Source: Muribaculum sp.
GTDB taxonomy: Bacteria; Bacteroidota; Bacteroidia; Bacteroidales; Muribaculaceae
Assembly (NCBI GenBank): GCA_009775095.1
Contig: VSOZ01000013.1
Coordinates: 27,382-91,381 of the forward strand
Reading direction: 5' to 3'
Length of the DNA: 64,000 nucleotides
This document shows, one piece after another, positions 34,153-43,382 of this stretch (its first letter is position 1; each line of letters starts with the position of its first letter). The translations under genes were made by a program, and so were the position numbers. The notes under the pieces are model-generated. The model did not search any database and was not told the DNA's origin. It worked only from the letters and a program-made list of their open reading frames with translations.

Positions 34153-35623
34153 CGCACTCCATGATTTTGTAAAGACGGTCAATGTCCACATACTCGCGCA
34201 GCAAGTCGGCAAGCGCATCATAACCTCGTTCACGTATTGACGCTCGGTCGTTGAACGGCATGGCACATACATCGGGGAACGAGGCAAATATGTATTCCAG
34301 CACGGCAACATTGTCAAGAAGTCCGTGTATATAACTGCCGATGCAATTACCGGAGCGGCAACCGTCGGGCAGCACCCCGTCAATCAGATTAAGCGTCGCG
34401 GCATCATCTTCTACCACAGTGGAGCCCATATGTATCTCGTAGCCCATGCAACCGCGCTCGTCGTCCAAGAATCGGAACCTCACCTGCCGGGTGATCTTTT
34501 CACCCATGATCGTTGTCCTTACAGGCAAAAGCCCGAGACCCGCAACCGTGGCGGGCATTCCTTCAACTCCGTAAGGGTCGGCTATCTCAAGCCCCAGCAT
34601 CTGGTATCCGCCACATATGCCGACCACCGTTTTCCCTGAACGGGCGGCGGCACATACAGCATCGGCCATGCCGTTTTCACGGAGTTTACGTAGGTCGGAT
34701 ATTGTGGATTTACTGCCGGGCAGAATGACAATGTCGGCATCGGCTACATCTTCCGGAGTCCCGGCATAATACAGATGAATACGCCCGTGGGCTTCGAGAG
34801 CGTCAAAATCGGTAAAATTAGATATGTGCTCCGACCTTACAACCGCCACATTTACTTTACCGAAAACGGCACGGCAAGACTTTCCTTCAAGCGCCACGGA
34901 GTCCTCGGCCTCGATATTTATATCTTTAAAATAGGGCACCACACCGAGCACCGGCACCCCGCAGGTGCGTTCTATTATAGCGCGCCCTTCATCGAAAAGA
35001 CGCATGTCGCCTCTAAATTTATTGATTATCACGCCCTTGATGCGGCTGCGGTCATCCGGCTCCTGAAGCATGACAGAACCATAAACGCTTGCAAATACTC
35101 CGCCACGGTCAATGTCGGCCACAAGTATTACTGACGCGTCGGCATAGCGAGCCATCGACATGTTTACAAGGTCGGTATCGCGCAGATTAAGTTCGGCAAT
35201 GCTTCCCGCCCCCTCCATAACGACAGGATTATAACGTGCGGCCAAACGGTCGTAAGCGGCATGTACTTCGGCCCGCAGCTCTTCACGCCCCTCACGCCTG
35301 AAGTAATCGTAAGCGTCACGGTTGCCTATAGGACGCCCGTTGAGCACAACCTGCGAGGTGCGCTCGCCCGACGGCTTAAGGAGCAGCGGGTTCATGTCGG
35401 TACAGCACTCCACACCGGCAGCTTCGGCCTGAACAGCTTGAGCGCGGCCTATCTCCAGCCCGTCGGGGGTGGCATAGGAGTTCAAGGCCATATTCTGGGC
35501 CTTGAACGGAGCCGGAGCATAGCCGTCCTGCCTGAAAATGCGGCACAATCCGGTGGCAATAACACTCTTGCCGACATCGCTGCCCGTACCGGCCAACATG
35601 ATTGATGATAATCTCTTTCGCAT
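34145..35623 (-). CDS. cobQ: Cobyric acid synthase CobQ/CbiP
   Basis: A protein of about 492 residues that amidates adenosylcobyrinic acid a,c-diamide to cobyric acid. The N-terminal dethiobiotin-synthetase-like ATPase has GTGSDVGKSVIATGLCR and FKAQNMALNSYATPDG. The C-terminal class I glutamine amidotransferase-like domain has VGICGGYQMLG with the catalytic Cys and a late IHGLLDN His. I chose ATG 35623 (MRKRLSS) over the GTG at 35647. It is the first gene of a cobQ-cobD-cbiB run, giving a late cobalamin pathway section. Confidence 0.92.
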   Translation of the reverse strand: MRKRLSSIMLAGTGSDVGKSVIATGLCRIFRQDGYAPAPFKAQNMALNSYATPDGLEIGRAQAVQAEAAGVECCTDMNPLLLKPSGERTSQVVLNGRPIGNRDAYDYFRREGREELRAEVHAAYDRLAARYNPVVMEGAGSIAELNLRDTDLVNMSMARYADASVILVADIDRGGVFASVYGSVMLQEPDDRSRIKGVIINKFRGDMRLFDEGRAIIERTCGVPVLGVVPYFKDINIEAEDSVALEGKSCRAVFGKVNVAVVRSEHISNFTDFDALEAHGRIHLYYAGTPEDVADADIVILPGSKSTISDLRKLRENGMADAVCAAARSGKTVVGICGGYQMLGLEIADPYGVEGMPATVAGLGLLPVRTTIMGEKITRQVRFRFLDDERGCMGYEIHMGSTVVEDDAATLNLIDGVLPDGCRSGNCIGSYIHGLLDNVAVLEYIFASFPDVCAMPFNDRASIRERGYDALADLLREYVDIDRLYKIMECDD

Positions 35624-35707
35624 TGCAAATGATAGAATTCTATCCACAAATATACGCAGAATATTTGATGAAAAGAGATTTTAGTACAGTTACAAGTAAA
35701 GAAACGT

Positions 35708-36898
35708 TCAGTACAGGAGGCCGAACATCCACAAGGGGATTTTGTTGTTGTAGCCGACCTCGACGTCATCTATTGCGAGGTAGCTGTCAGGCTCGTCTTT
35801 TATCTGGTCGAAACTTTTGTTCCTGCCACCGACTTCAAAGAGCATCTTACGTGCCACAAGAAAATCGCCTTTGGGCGCCAGAAGCACTTCATCGACCGCA
35901 CTCACCTGATTGTAGAAGAATGTCTCGCGCAATGTGCCCTTGTCTACGCACTCGCTGAGAGCGTACATAAGATTGGGGTTCTCAAGATATATCTTGTCGG
36001 GCCGCGAAAGATTTCGATAATTTTTCGGTTCGAAGGACAACAATGACAACAATCCTCCCCGCTCAAGCGAATAGAGCATCTTAAGCCCCTGCTCCCTCGT
36101 GGTCTCAAGCTCTCTGTACAGCTCTGCCATTTTGGGAGTGTGAGGCACTCTCTCGGCAAGAATCATCAGCATCTTTCTGACCTTTCTAATAGTGGAGAAC
36201 TGCACATCGTCCACCGCCGGCATGTCGGCCTCTATCACCTGACGGGCCACATCCTGAAGCCTCATCCCGTAACCTTGATAAGTATCCTTATAAAACGGGT
36301 AATAGCCTTGCCGCAGATACTTCTCAAACAGAGGAAGTATCTTGACATTCTCCGTTACCGACGAAGCTATCGACATGTGATTCTTCAGAAGCGTTTTTAT
36401 ATCGATCTGCGGAATATCGGCGACACCCTCAAACTTAAGATATTCTCTAAACGACATTCCGGCAAGCGTATATACTATCTGCCTCCGCGACAGGTCGCCC
36501 TGCTTGTGGTCAATCTCAAGCATCGATGAGCCGGTATATACTATGTGCAGGTCGGGATAATCGTCATACAGATTTTTTATGGCCGTCTGCCAGTCGGGAT
36601 ACCGATGTACCTCGTCGAGAAACAAGTGAGTACCTCCGTGAGTATAGTGATAATCGGCAAGCCGTGCAAGCGAGTTGGTAGAAAACCAAAGGTTGTCAAG
36701 CGACACATACAACGCTTTGCGCAAATCGGGAAAGTCGTTTTTAATGTGCTGCAATATGAGCGTTGTCTTCCCGACTCCACGCGCACCCTTTATGGCTATC
36801 AGGCGGTCATTCCAGTCGATACGGGAATACAGATAACGGTAAAAATTCAGTTTGACCGATTTAATCCGTCGAGTATAGGTATTAAAAAGACTCTCCAT
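35708..36898 (-). CDS. AAA+ ATPase with DUF4143-type C-terminal domain
   Basis: A 396-residue protein. Walker A GARGVGKTT (38-46), Walker B HLFLDEVHRY, and a GSSMLEI sensor region are followed by a DUF4143-like C-terminal domain with a late LFEVGGRNKSFDQI segment, a PD-(D/E)XK-like core in this family. The family is very common in Bacteroidetes and its role is unclear. The frame extends to 37012 through the tandem repeats upstream, but ATG 36898 (MESLFNTYTRR) is the family start and follows a promoter box. Confidence 0.85.
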   Translation of the reverse strand: MESLFNTYTRRIKSVKLNFYRYLYSRIDWNDRLIAIKGARGVGKTTLILQHIKNDFPDLRKALYVSLDNLWFSTNSLARLADYHYTHGGTHLFLDEVHRYPDWQTAIKNLYDDYPDLHIVYTGSSMLEIDHKQGDLSRRQIVYTLAGMSFREYLKFEGVADIPQIDIKTLLKNHMSIASSVTENVKILPLFEKYLRQGYYPFYKDTYQGYGMRLQDVARQVIEADMPAVDDVQFSTIRKVRKMLMILAERVPHTPKMAELYRELETTREQGLKMLYSLERGGLLSLLSFEPKNYRNLSRPDKIYLENPNLMYALSECVDKGTLRETFFYNQVSAVDEVLLAPKGDFLVARKMLFEVGGRNKSFDQIKDEPDSYLAIDDVEVGYNNKIPLWMFGLLY

Positions 36899-36930
36899 AA
36901 CAATAACTATTTGTTGTTCGTTTTCACTTG

Positions 36931-36938
36931 CAAAGATA
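36931..36938 (-). promoter_or_regulatory. TATCTTTG box of the AAA+ ATPase gene
   Basis: CAAAGATA on the plus strand is an exact TAnnTTTG box on the minus strand, 33 nt before ATG 36898. It directly abuts the three 32-bp repeats at 36940-37030, which would lie at the upstream face of the promoter. Confidence 0.55.
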
Positions 36939-36939
36939 C

Positions 36940-37030
36940 AAAAAACAATATTCAAAAGTCTTTTTTTTGAGAAAAAACAATATTCAAAAGTCTTTTTTTG
37001 AGAAAAAAACAATATTCAAAAGTCTTTTTT
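36940..37030. repeat. Three tandem 32-bp repeats upstream of the ATPase gene
   Basis: The 16-base core ACAATATTCAAAAGTC occurs at 36945, 36977 and 37009, an exact 32-bp period (three helical turns), separated by A/T-run spacers. There are no unique spacers, so it is not a CRISPR array. Phased repeats beside a promoter may bind a regulator, or be a slippage-prone region. Confidence 0.75.
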
Positions 37031-37086
37031 CGAAAGAAACAAAACCACCGGTTTCAAAACGTCTATACTCATCCACTATTTTAAAA

Positions 37087-37117
37087 TTGTATAATAAGGG
37101 ATTTTTACCTACATTTG
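37087..37117 (+). promoter_or_regulatory. Promoter of cysE
   Basis: TACATTTG (37110-37117) is a -7 box and TTG (37087-37089) lies 20 bp upstream. The predicted start site falls within a few bases of ATG 37125, so the mRNA may be nearly leaderless or translation may begin at ATG 37158. Confidence 0.6.
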
Positions 37118-37124
37118 CAGTTAA

Positions 37125-38048
37125 ATGACGGGACTTAATTCACAACATGAGTTGCTTATGCGTGAGACCGCCACTGCACTGTCAGCCGGCGACGATCTTA
37201 CCAATATATGCCCATCGCACTGGAGGGGAGAGCCACTCCCCGCGCAAAGTGCGGTAAAAGAGATTATTGCACTCGCACGGGCAATAATATTCCCCGGTTT
37301 TTTCGGAGACAGTGATGTGACACGCAGCAATCTTCCTTACTTCACGGGACTTTGGATCGAAAAGCTTTATAAACTGCTTACAGAACAGATCCACGCCGGT
37401 ATGTCGATGGAGATCTGCGATGAGGGCACGGAACACTTTGACAAGGCCGAGCTCGAAGCCGCTGACAAAGCGAGCCGATTCATACGTCAACTTCCCGAAT
37501 TGCGCCGGCTACTCAACGCCGATGTAGTCGCCACTTACCACGGCGACCCGGCCGCGGTATCTGTCAGGGAGGTCATATACTGCTATCCCGGCATAAAAGC
37601 GATAAGCAATTATCGCATAGCCCATGAGCTGGTACTTCTTGACGTGCCCATACTTCCGCGAATGATAAGCGAGATGGCCCACAGCGAGACCGGCATCGAC
37701 ATACACCCCGCGGCATCCATAGGCGAGGCGTTTACCATAGACCACGGCACAGGCATAGTCATCGGTGCCACAGCGATAGTGGGACACAACGTAAAGATAT
37801 ATCAGGGAGTGACATTAGGCGCCAAGAGCTTTGACCTCGATAAAAACGGCAATCCGGTCAAAGGCGAGCCGCGCCACCCGATAATAGGAAACAACGTGAT
37901 AATATACTCCAACGCCACCATACTCGGACGCATAACCATAGGCGACAACGCAGTTATAGGCGGTAACATATGGGTGACTGAAAATGTGGCCCCCGGAGAA
38001 AAACTTATACAAGCCAAAGCCAATAACGTATTAAGACTGAAGCATTGA
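37125..38048 (+). CDS. cysE: Serine O-acetyltransferase (EpsC/CysE type)
   Basis: A 307-residue acetyltransferase. The helical N-terminal part leads into DIHPAASIGEAFTIDHGTGIVIG and hexapeptide-repeat turns (IYQGVTLGAKSF, GNNVIIYSNATILGRITIGD) of a left-handed beta-helix. It makes O-acetylserine from serine and acetyl-CoA, the first step of cysteine synthesis. The length suits the EpsC-type longer form. It heads a plus-strand run with overlapping genes; its TGA shares a base with the next ATG. Confidence 0.9.
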   Translation: MTGLNSQHELLMRETATALSAGDDLTNICPSHWRGEPLPAQSAVKEIIALARAIIFPGFFGDSDVTRSNLPYFTGLWIEKLYKLLTEQIHAGMSMEICDEGTEHFDKAELEAADKASRFIRQLPELRRLLNADVVATYHGDPAAVSVREVIYCYPGIKAISNYRIAHELVLLDVPILPRMISEMAHSETGIDIHPAASIGEAFTIDHGTGIVIGATAIVGHNVKIYQGVTLGAKSFDLDKNGNPVKGEPRHPIIGNNVIIYSNATILGRITIGDNAVIGGNIWVTENVAPGEKLIQAKANNVLRLKH

Positions 38049-39598
38049 TGAAAACCGAAACTTACGAAATGGTTGCCAAGACCTTTCAGGGATTGGAAGA
38101 GATACTGGCCAAGGAACTGACCGACCTCGGAGCACAAAACGTGACCGCAGGCCGGCGCATGGTAGCATTTGAAGGCGACAAAGAGCTTATGTACAAAGCC
38201 AATCTTTGCTGCCGCACGGCACTGCGCATACTCAAGCCTATTGTAAAATTCACGGCCGATGACCCCGACACTCTTTATGAGATGACGAAGGACTTCGACT
38301 GGACGACCATAATGTCGATTGACAAGACTTTTTCGATCGACTCCGTTGTAAACTCCGATACGTTCACCCACTCGCGCTATGTTACCTACCGCGTAAAGGA
38401 CGGCATCGTAGACTTCTTCAAAGACCGTTTCGGAGCCGACAAGCGCCCCGGTGTCAGGCTTCAGGACGCCGATGTCATCATAAACGTACATATCGACGGC
38501 AACCGCATCACCCTGTCGCTCGACTCATCGGGCGAGTCGCTGCACAAGCGAGGCTATCGTGTGGCACAGACCGAAGCGCCCATCAACGAAGTACTTGCCG
38601 CCGGCATACTACTGAAAAGCGGATGGCACGGCGAATGCCCGTTGGTCGACCCCATGTGCGGCTCGGGGACATTCCTCATCGAGGCCGCACTCATAGCCGC
38701 AAACATAAACCCCGGCGTGTACCGTAAAAGCTTCGCATTCGAGCAATGGAACGATTTTGACGAAGAACTCTTCGAACGGCTGTACAACGATGACTCGGGA
38801 GAGCGTGAGTTTGACTACAAAATATTCGGAAGCGACATATCGCCCAAAGCCATAGCCATAGCGGAGAAAAATATAAAACAGGCAGGCGTGGGCCGTTATA
38901 TCGACCTAAGCATAAAGCCTCTGTCGCAATGGACCGAAGCACCCGCCAACGGTGTGCTCGTCACCAATCCGCCCTACGGCGAACGCATATCCGTGGCCGA
39001 CATGGACGGGCTGTATGAGATGATAGGCAACAAGCTCAAAAACGTATTCAAAGGATATCACGCATGGATCATAGGATACCAAGACGACTACTTCAAGCGC
39101 ATAGGGCTCGCCCCATCAGTAAAAATGCCTATGCTTAACGGCTCGCTCGAATGTGAACTGCGCGAATACATCATATTTGAAGGTGACTACAAGAGCTTCC
39201 GCAAGAGCGGCAACACCCTGCGTAAAGACTCAACTGAACCCAAAGAAAAGGGCAAGGCTCCGCGACGGCTTACAGACAGCGAATGGCGCATAGCGGCCCG
39301 CAAAAAAGGCTTCGGCGGCAAGGACGGCAACAAAGACGACCGGCGTAAAGGCAACCGACGTCCTGCCGGAAAACCGAGTCCGCTTGAAGACAAATACAAA
39401 GCTAAAAAACTCGGACGGCAGAAAAAGGAGGAGGAAGCCCGCATGCCCAAGCCGGAAACGACCAATGAAAATCCGCTTGCAGTACGGCGCAACGAGAAAG
39501 CGTTGAAAATGATCACGGGTAAACGACCTTCAATACCCGCTATGCGCACCCGCAAAGGCTGGCGCCCGGGAGACAACGACAATAAAGAAAAAAATTAA
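38048..39598 (+). CDS. rlmL: THUMP-domain class I RNA methyltransferase (RlmL-like)
   Basis: A 516-residue protein. Ferredoxin-like/THUMP region (1-160), then the SAM site DPMCGSGTFLIEAA (201-214) and NPPYG (307-311), which marks N2-guanine or similar base methylation of 23S rRNA. The last about 130 residues are lysine/arginine-rich and low in complexity (KKGFGGKDGNKDDRRKG...), probably a disordered RNA-binding tail typical of Bacteroidetes homologues. The ATG at 38048 overlaps the cysE stop by one base. Confidence 0.88.
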   Translation: MKTETYEMVAKTFQGLEEILAKELTDLGAQNVTAGRRMVAFEGDKELMYKANLCCRTALRILKPIVKFTADDPDTLYEMTKDFDWTTIMSIDKTFSIDSVVNSDTFTHSRYVTYRVKDGIVDFFKDRFGADKRPGVRLQDADVIINVHIDGNRITLSLDSSGESLHKRGYRVAQTEAPINEVLAAGILLKSGWHGECPLVDPMCGSGTFLIEAALIAANINPGVYRKSFAFEQWNDFDEELFERLYNDDSGEREFDYKIFGSDISPKAIAIAEKNIKQAGVGRYIDLSIKPLSQWTEAPANGVLVTNPPYGERISVADMDGLYEMIGNKLKNVFKGYHAWIIGYQDDYFKRIGLAPSVKMPMLNGSLECELREYIIFEGDYKSFRKSGNTLRKDSTEPKEKGKAPRRLTDSEWRIAARKKGFGGKDGNKDDRRKGNRRPAGKPSPLEDKYKAKKLGRQKKEEEARMPKPETTNENPLAVRRNEKALKMITGKRPSIPAMRTRKGWRPGDNDNKEKN

Positions 39599-39616
39599 TC
39601 ATTATAGCACAATATT

Positions 39617-40906
39617 ATGAACGGATACAACGTACTACTTCTTGGCTCGGGAGGCCGCGAATCGGCACTGGCATGGAAAATGAGCCAAAGTCCTCTACTA
39701 CGCAAGTTATACATAGCACCCGGCAACGGCGGTACAACAGAATACGGCACCAATGTCAACATGTCGCCTACCGACTTCGAAGCCATCGAACAATATGTAT
39801 CCGACCATAATATCGACCTAATAGTCGTGGGCAACGAAGACCCGTTGGTAAAGGGTATATATGACTACTTCAAGGCGAAAAACATACCTGTAGTAGGACC
39901 GAGCAAAGAGGGTGCGCGCCTTGAAGGCAGCAAGGACTTCGCCAAGCGCTTCATGCAGCGCCACGACATACCGACAGCCCGTTACCGCAGCTTCACGGTG
40001 GAAACTCTCGAGGAGGGCTACCGGTTTCTCGAAGAGCTGAAAGCTCCCTACGTACTTAAAGCCGACGGTCTTGCAGCCGGCAAGGGTGTACTCATACTTG
40101 ACTCGCTCGACGAAGCGAAAAAATCGCTCAAAGAGATGCTTTCGGGCATGTTCGGGGCTTCATCGGCCACGGTTGTCATTGAAGAATTTCTCTCCGGCAT
40201 AGAGTGCTCCGTATTTGTACTCACCGACGGCAAAGAGTATCGCATACTGCCCGTAGCCAAAGACTACAAGCGCATCGGAGAGGGCGATACCGGCCTTAAC
40301 ACCGGAGGCATGGGAGCAGTAAGCCCCGTACCGTTTGCTGATGACACCTTCATGGAGAAGGTACGCACCCGTATCATAGAACCCACGGTAAAAGGACTTG
40401 CCGAAGAGGGCATCGAATACCGGGGCTTCATATTCCTCGGCCTTATAAATGTCGACGGAGACCCCAAAGTGATCGAATACAATGTGCGCATGGGCGACCC
40501 CGAAACCGAGGTTGTAATGCTTCGTATAGAGAGCGACCTTCTTGAACTCATGCATGATGCAGCACTCGGTCAACTCGGCGACAAACCCATGACCATAGAC
40601 CCCAGAACGGCCGTAACCGTAATGATGGTATCGGGCGGATATCCGGGCCACTACGAAAAAGGCAAACCGATAACCGGCATTGACAATGCCCACGAATGTT
40701 TCGTATTTCAGGCAGGTACGGGACGTAACGCGTCGGGCGAGCTTGTGACGACCGGAGGCCGGGTGCTTGCAGTAAGCGCATATGGCAAGGATATTGCTTC
40801 AGCCCTCAAAAAGAGCTACGAAAATGTGGCCGTCATCGACTTTGACGGCAAATACGTACGTCGCGACATCGGGCAGGATCTTATAGCCCTGCAGCAAAAG
40901 AAGTGA
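39617..40906 (+). CDS. purD: Phosphoribosylamine-glycine ligase
   Basis: A 429-residue ATP-grasp enzyme: LLLGSGGRESALAWK opening, YVLKADGLAAGKGVLI ATP-grasp loop, NTGGMGAVSP, and EYNVRMGDPETEVV metal-binding region, all standard for PurD. It forms glycinamide ribonucleotide in purine synthesis. Eighteen bp separate it from the upstream methyltransferase, and its stop overlaps the next gene start as GTGA. Confidence 0.97.
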   Translation: MNGYNVLLLGSGGRESALAWKMSQSPLLRKLYIAPGNGGTTEYGTNVNMSPTDFEAIEQYVSDHNIDLIVVGNEDPLVKGIYDYFKAKNIPVVGPSKEGARLEGSKDFAKRFMQRHDIPTARYRSFTVETLEEGYRFLEELKAPYVLKADGLAAGKGVLILDSLDEAKKSLKEMLSGMFGASSATVVIEEFLSGIECSVFVLTDGKEYRILPVAKDYKRIGEGDTGLNTGGMGAVSPVPFADDTFMEKVRTRIIEPTVKGLAEEGIEYRGFIFLGLINVDGDPKVIEYNVRMGDPETEVVMLRIESDLLELMHDAALGQLGDKPMTIDPRTAVTVMMVSGGYPGHYEKGKPITGIDNAHECFVFQAGTGRNASGELVTTGGRVLAVSAYGKDIASALKKSYENVAVIDFDGKYVRRDIGQDLIALQQKK

Positions 40907-41883
40907 AAGAGCAGGAATTAACCGCATTTCTACATTCTCGTTACGGTTTCCTCCTGATGCTTGCAGCATCGATGGCGGGAACCGTGACGGCTTATTTTGC
41001 GGGCGACATATCGCCACTTACCGGCAATACCGGTTTCGGGCTGCCGTCAGCCAACGAGTGGATCACCGGCCGCGGGCTGTCATTGGGCATAAACCTAGCA
41101 CTCAACCTCGGAATAGCCGGCACGATGCTTTACATGAACCGCCGCTTCAACATCATACGCTCCGTATCGATGCTGTTTGCCGGTATGTTTCTTATCATGC
41201 AGGGCGCACTCCCGTCGCTCATGGGACAACTTTACGACGGTACTCTGATATGCTTCGTTGTGATGCTTGCCGTAATACCGTTTTTCACTACATTCCAGCG
41301 GCCCGAACGCACACGACGCATATTTCTGACATTCTGCCTGCTAAGTTTCGGTTCTCTTACCGACTACGCATATGCCGCTTATATACTGGCATTTCTGATA
41401 GGCACTTTCCAGATGCGTTGTTTTACCTTCCGCGGACTTCTGGCCTCGCTGATAGGTATAATCGTGCCCTACTGGATCATGTGGGGCTTCGGCGTCGTCT
41501 CGCTCGACAGCTTCGCCATTCCGGAGTTTGTAAGCATCTTCAAAGCCCTTGACACACGCGAGATAGCGTTGATACTCGTATATACCGGCGTCAACCTGTT
41601 TTTAGGCATGGGCTTCGGCATATTCAATATCATAAAGATCTATGGCTATAATGCCCGCACCCGCGCCTACAACGGTTTTTGGATAGTACTGTCACTCGTC
41701 ACCGTATTGCTTGTAATTGCCGACTACTCCCATCTGGTCATCTACCTGCCTATGCTCAATTGCTGCACGGCCATACAGATAGGCCACTTTTTCACGATAA
41801 ACAACATGCTTCGCAGCTATATTGCCATTCTAAGTGTTATAGCCATATATGTAATGCTTTATATCTGGAATATCGCCATATGA
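40903..41883 (+). CDS. Polytopic membrane protein, Bacteroidales-conserved (DUF6427-like)
   Basis: A 326-residue protein with about eight to nine transmembrane helices and few charged residues, for example FLLMLAASMAGTVTAYFAG and GLLASLIGIIVPYWIMW. No catalytic motif is visible. Its position between purD and pdxB resembles conserved Bacteroidales order, which suggests a housekeeping or envelope role but does not define it. The start is GTG 40903 inside the purD stop (GTGA); the stop overlaps the pdxB ATG as ATGA. Confidence 0.75.
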   Translation: MKEQELTAFLHSRYGFLLMLAASMAGTVTAYFAGDISPLTGNTGFGLPSANEWITGRGLSLGINLALNLGIAGTMLYMNRRFNIIRSVSMLFAGMFLIMQGALPSLMGQLYDGTLICFVVMLAVIPFFTTFQRPERTRRIFLTFCLLSFGSLTDYAYAAYILAFLIGTFQMRCFTFRGLLASLIGIIVPYWIMWGFGVVSLDSFAIPEFVSIFKALDTREIALILVYTGVNLFLGMGFGIFNIIKIYGYNARTRAYNGFWIVLSLVTVLLVIADYSHLVIYLPMLNCCTAIQIGHFFTINNMLRSYIAILSVIAIYVMLYIWNIAI

Positions 41884-42905
41884 AAATTGTCATAGAAAAA
41901 AACATACCTTTCATAAAAGGACTCCTTGAGCCATGGGCCGAGATAAGCTATCTTGCACCAGAAGAGATAACTCCCCAAAACATGGCCGACGCCGACGCTC
42001 TAATAACACGCACACGCACACGCTGCAACAGAGAGCTACTCGAAGGCAGTCGTTGTCGCTTCATAGCCACAGCAACAATCGGTACCGACCATATAGACCT
42101 TGATTACTGCAAGGAAGCTGGTATAACGGTAGCCAACGCACCCGGATGCAATGCTCCGGCCGTGGCCCAATATGTATTCGCATCCATTGCCGAAGTCATG
42201 AAACGACAGGATGATCTGCGTACACCCGAGGAACTTACTCTCGGCGTAGTAGGAGTAGGCAATGTAGGCCGTGTTATAGCCCGTTGGGGACGTATCCTCG
42301 GCATGAAAGTACTGTGCTGCGATCCTCCCCGCGCCGAAGCGGAAGGAGCCGACGGATTTAAAGACTTGGACACCATAGCCCGGCAATGCGATGTAATCAC
42401 TTTTCATACGCCGCTTACGCGCACAGGCGCTCATCCGACATTTCACATGGCCGATAAAAACTTTTTTGACAAACTCGCCAAACGACCGATTGTCATCAAC
42501 AGCGCACGTGGACCGGTAATCGACAATGACGCGCTTATCGATGCCATCGACAACGGCCAAGTGTCTGCCGCCGCAATAGACTGTTGGGAAGGCGAGCCGG
42601 ACATAAACCTCCGTCTTCTTGATATGGCCATCATAGCCACACCCCATATAGCCGGATACTCGCGCGAAGGCAAGATAAGAGCTACGACAATGGCGCTCAA
42701 AGCACTGACAACCTTCTTCAATCTTCCCGATATAGTTCCGGATGAAGCGGTACCGGCAGGTGCGGCTGACAATGTGACACTCGCATCGATTGCCGCAAGC
42801 TACTCTCCGTCAGCCGACACCGAGGCCTTGAAATCCGCTCCCGATACTTTTGAAACGCTACGCAATCATTACAACCTGCGCCACGAAGTGACGGAAGCAA
42901 TATAA
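41880..42905 (+). CDS. pdxB: Erythronate-4-phosphate dehydrogenase
   Basis: A 341-residue D-2-hydroxyacid dehydrogenase for pyridoxal phosphate synthesis. Lid-domain start KIVIEKNIPFIKGLLEPWAE is diagnostic of PdxB; TRTRTRCNRELLEGSRCRF follows, then GVVGVGNVGRVIA for NAD, NSARGPVID and ATPHIAGYS with the catalytic His. The frame is open from 41679, but ATG 41880 overlaps the upstream stop and gives the family start. Confidence 0.95.
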   Translation: MKIVIEKNIPFIKGLLEPWAEISYLAPEEITPQNMADADALITRTRTRCNRELLEGSRCRFIATATIGTDHIDLDYCKEAGITVANAPGCNAPAVAQYVFASIAEVMKRQDDLRTPEELTLGVVGVGNVGRVIARWGRILGMKVLCCDPPRAEAEGADGFKDLDTIARQCDVITFHTPLTRTGAHPTFHMADKNFFDKLAKRPIVINSARGPVIDNDALIDAIDNGQVSAAAIDCWEGEPDINLRLLDMAIIATPHIAGYSREGKIRATTMALKALTTFFNLPDIVPDEAVPAGAADNVTLASIAASYSPSADTEALKSAPDTFETLRNHYNLRHEVTEAI

Positions 42906-42925
42906 TCACCAAACCTCCAACAAAA

Positions 42926-43324
42926 ATGGCAAAAGCCGAATATATACAACACAACCGCGAATGGCTTGCCGCAAAGTCGCAGGAACCGGGAGTAAAACCC
43001 ATAGACAAAGGCATATTTTATAAAGCCATAGCACATGGAAAGCCCGGCGCACCGAGCCCGAACCGCAACAGCGTCGTAACCGTACACTACACTGGACGCA
43101 CGATAAACGGCAAAAAGTTTGACAGCAGCCGCGGAGGCACACCGTTGGCCATGCGTCTACGCGACCTTATACAAGGCTGGATAATAACTCTGCAACAGAT
43201 GCATGTCGGCGACCGGTGGGAGGTCTACATACCGGCTGAAATGGGATATGGAAAACTGTCGCAACCCGGCATACCGGGCGACTCGACACTTATATTCGAT
43301 ATTGAACTGTTAGGAGTAACCTAA
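42926..43324 (+). CDS. Cytoplasmic FKBP-type peptidyl-prolyl isomerase
   Basis: A 132-residue single-domain FKBP without signal peptide: VVTVHYTGRTINGKKFDSS, IQGWIITLQQMHVGDRWEVY, IPAEMGYG and STLIFDIELL are the canonical FKBP motifs. It catalyses cis-trans proline isomerisation in folding. It ends the cysE-pdxB run, 20 bp after pdxB, and faces recA across a hairpin. Confidence 0.92.
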   Translation: MAKAEYIQHNREWLAAKSQEPGVKPIDKGIFYKAIAHGKPGAPSPNRNSVVTVHYTGRTINGKKFDSSRGGTPLAMRLRDLIQGWIITLQQMHVGDRWEVYIPAEMGYGKLSQPGIPGDSTLIFDIELLGVT

Positions 43325-43331
43325 ACTTTTA

Positions 43332-43353
43332 CGGCCCACCGTCAAGTGGGCCG
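43332..43353. terminator. Hairpin between converging FKBP and recA genes
   Basis: CGGCCCAC pairs perfectly with GTGGGCCG around a CGTCAA loop. The flanks are A/T-rich (AAAACTTTTA before, CAAAATC after), so it can serve either strand, although no long T run follows. Confidence 0.55.
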
Positions 43354-43382
43354 CAAAATCATCAATATAAGTCATTTATATC

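Noticed and set aside
36940..37030. CRISPR-like regular spacing
   Set aside because: Only three units, with low-complexity A/T spacers and no cas genes nearby.
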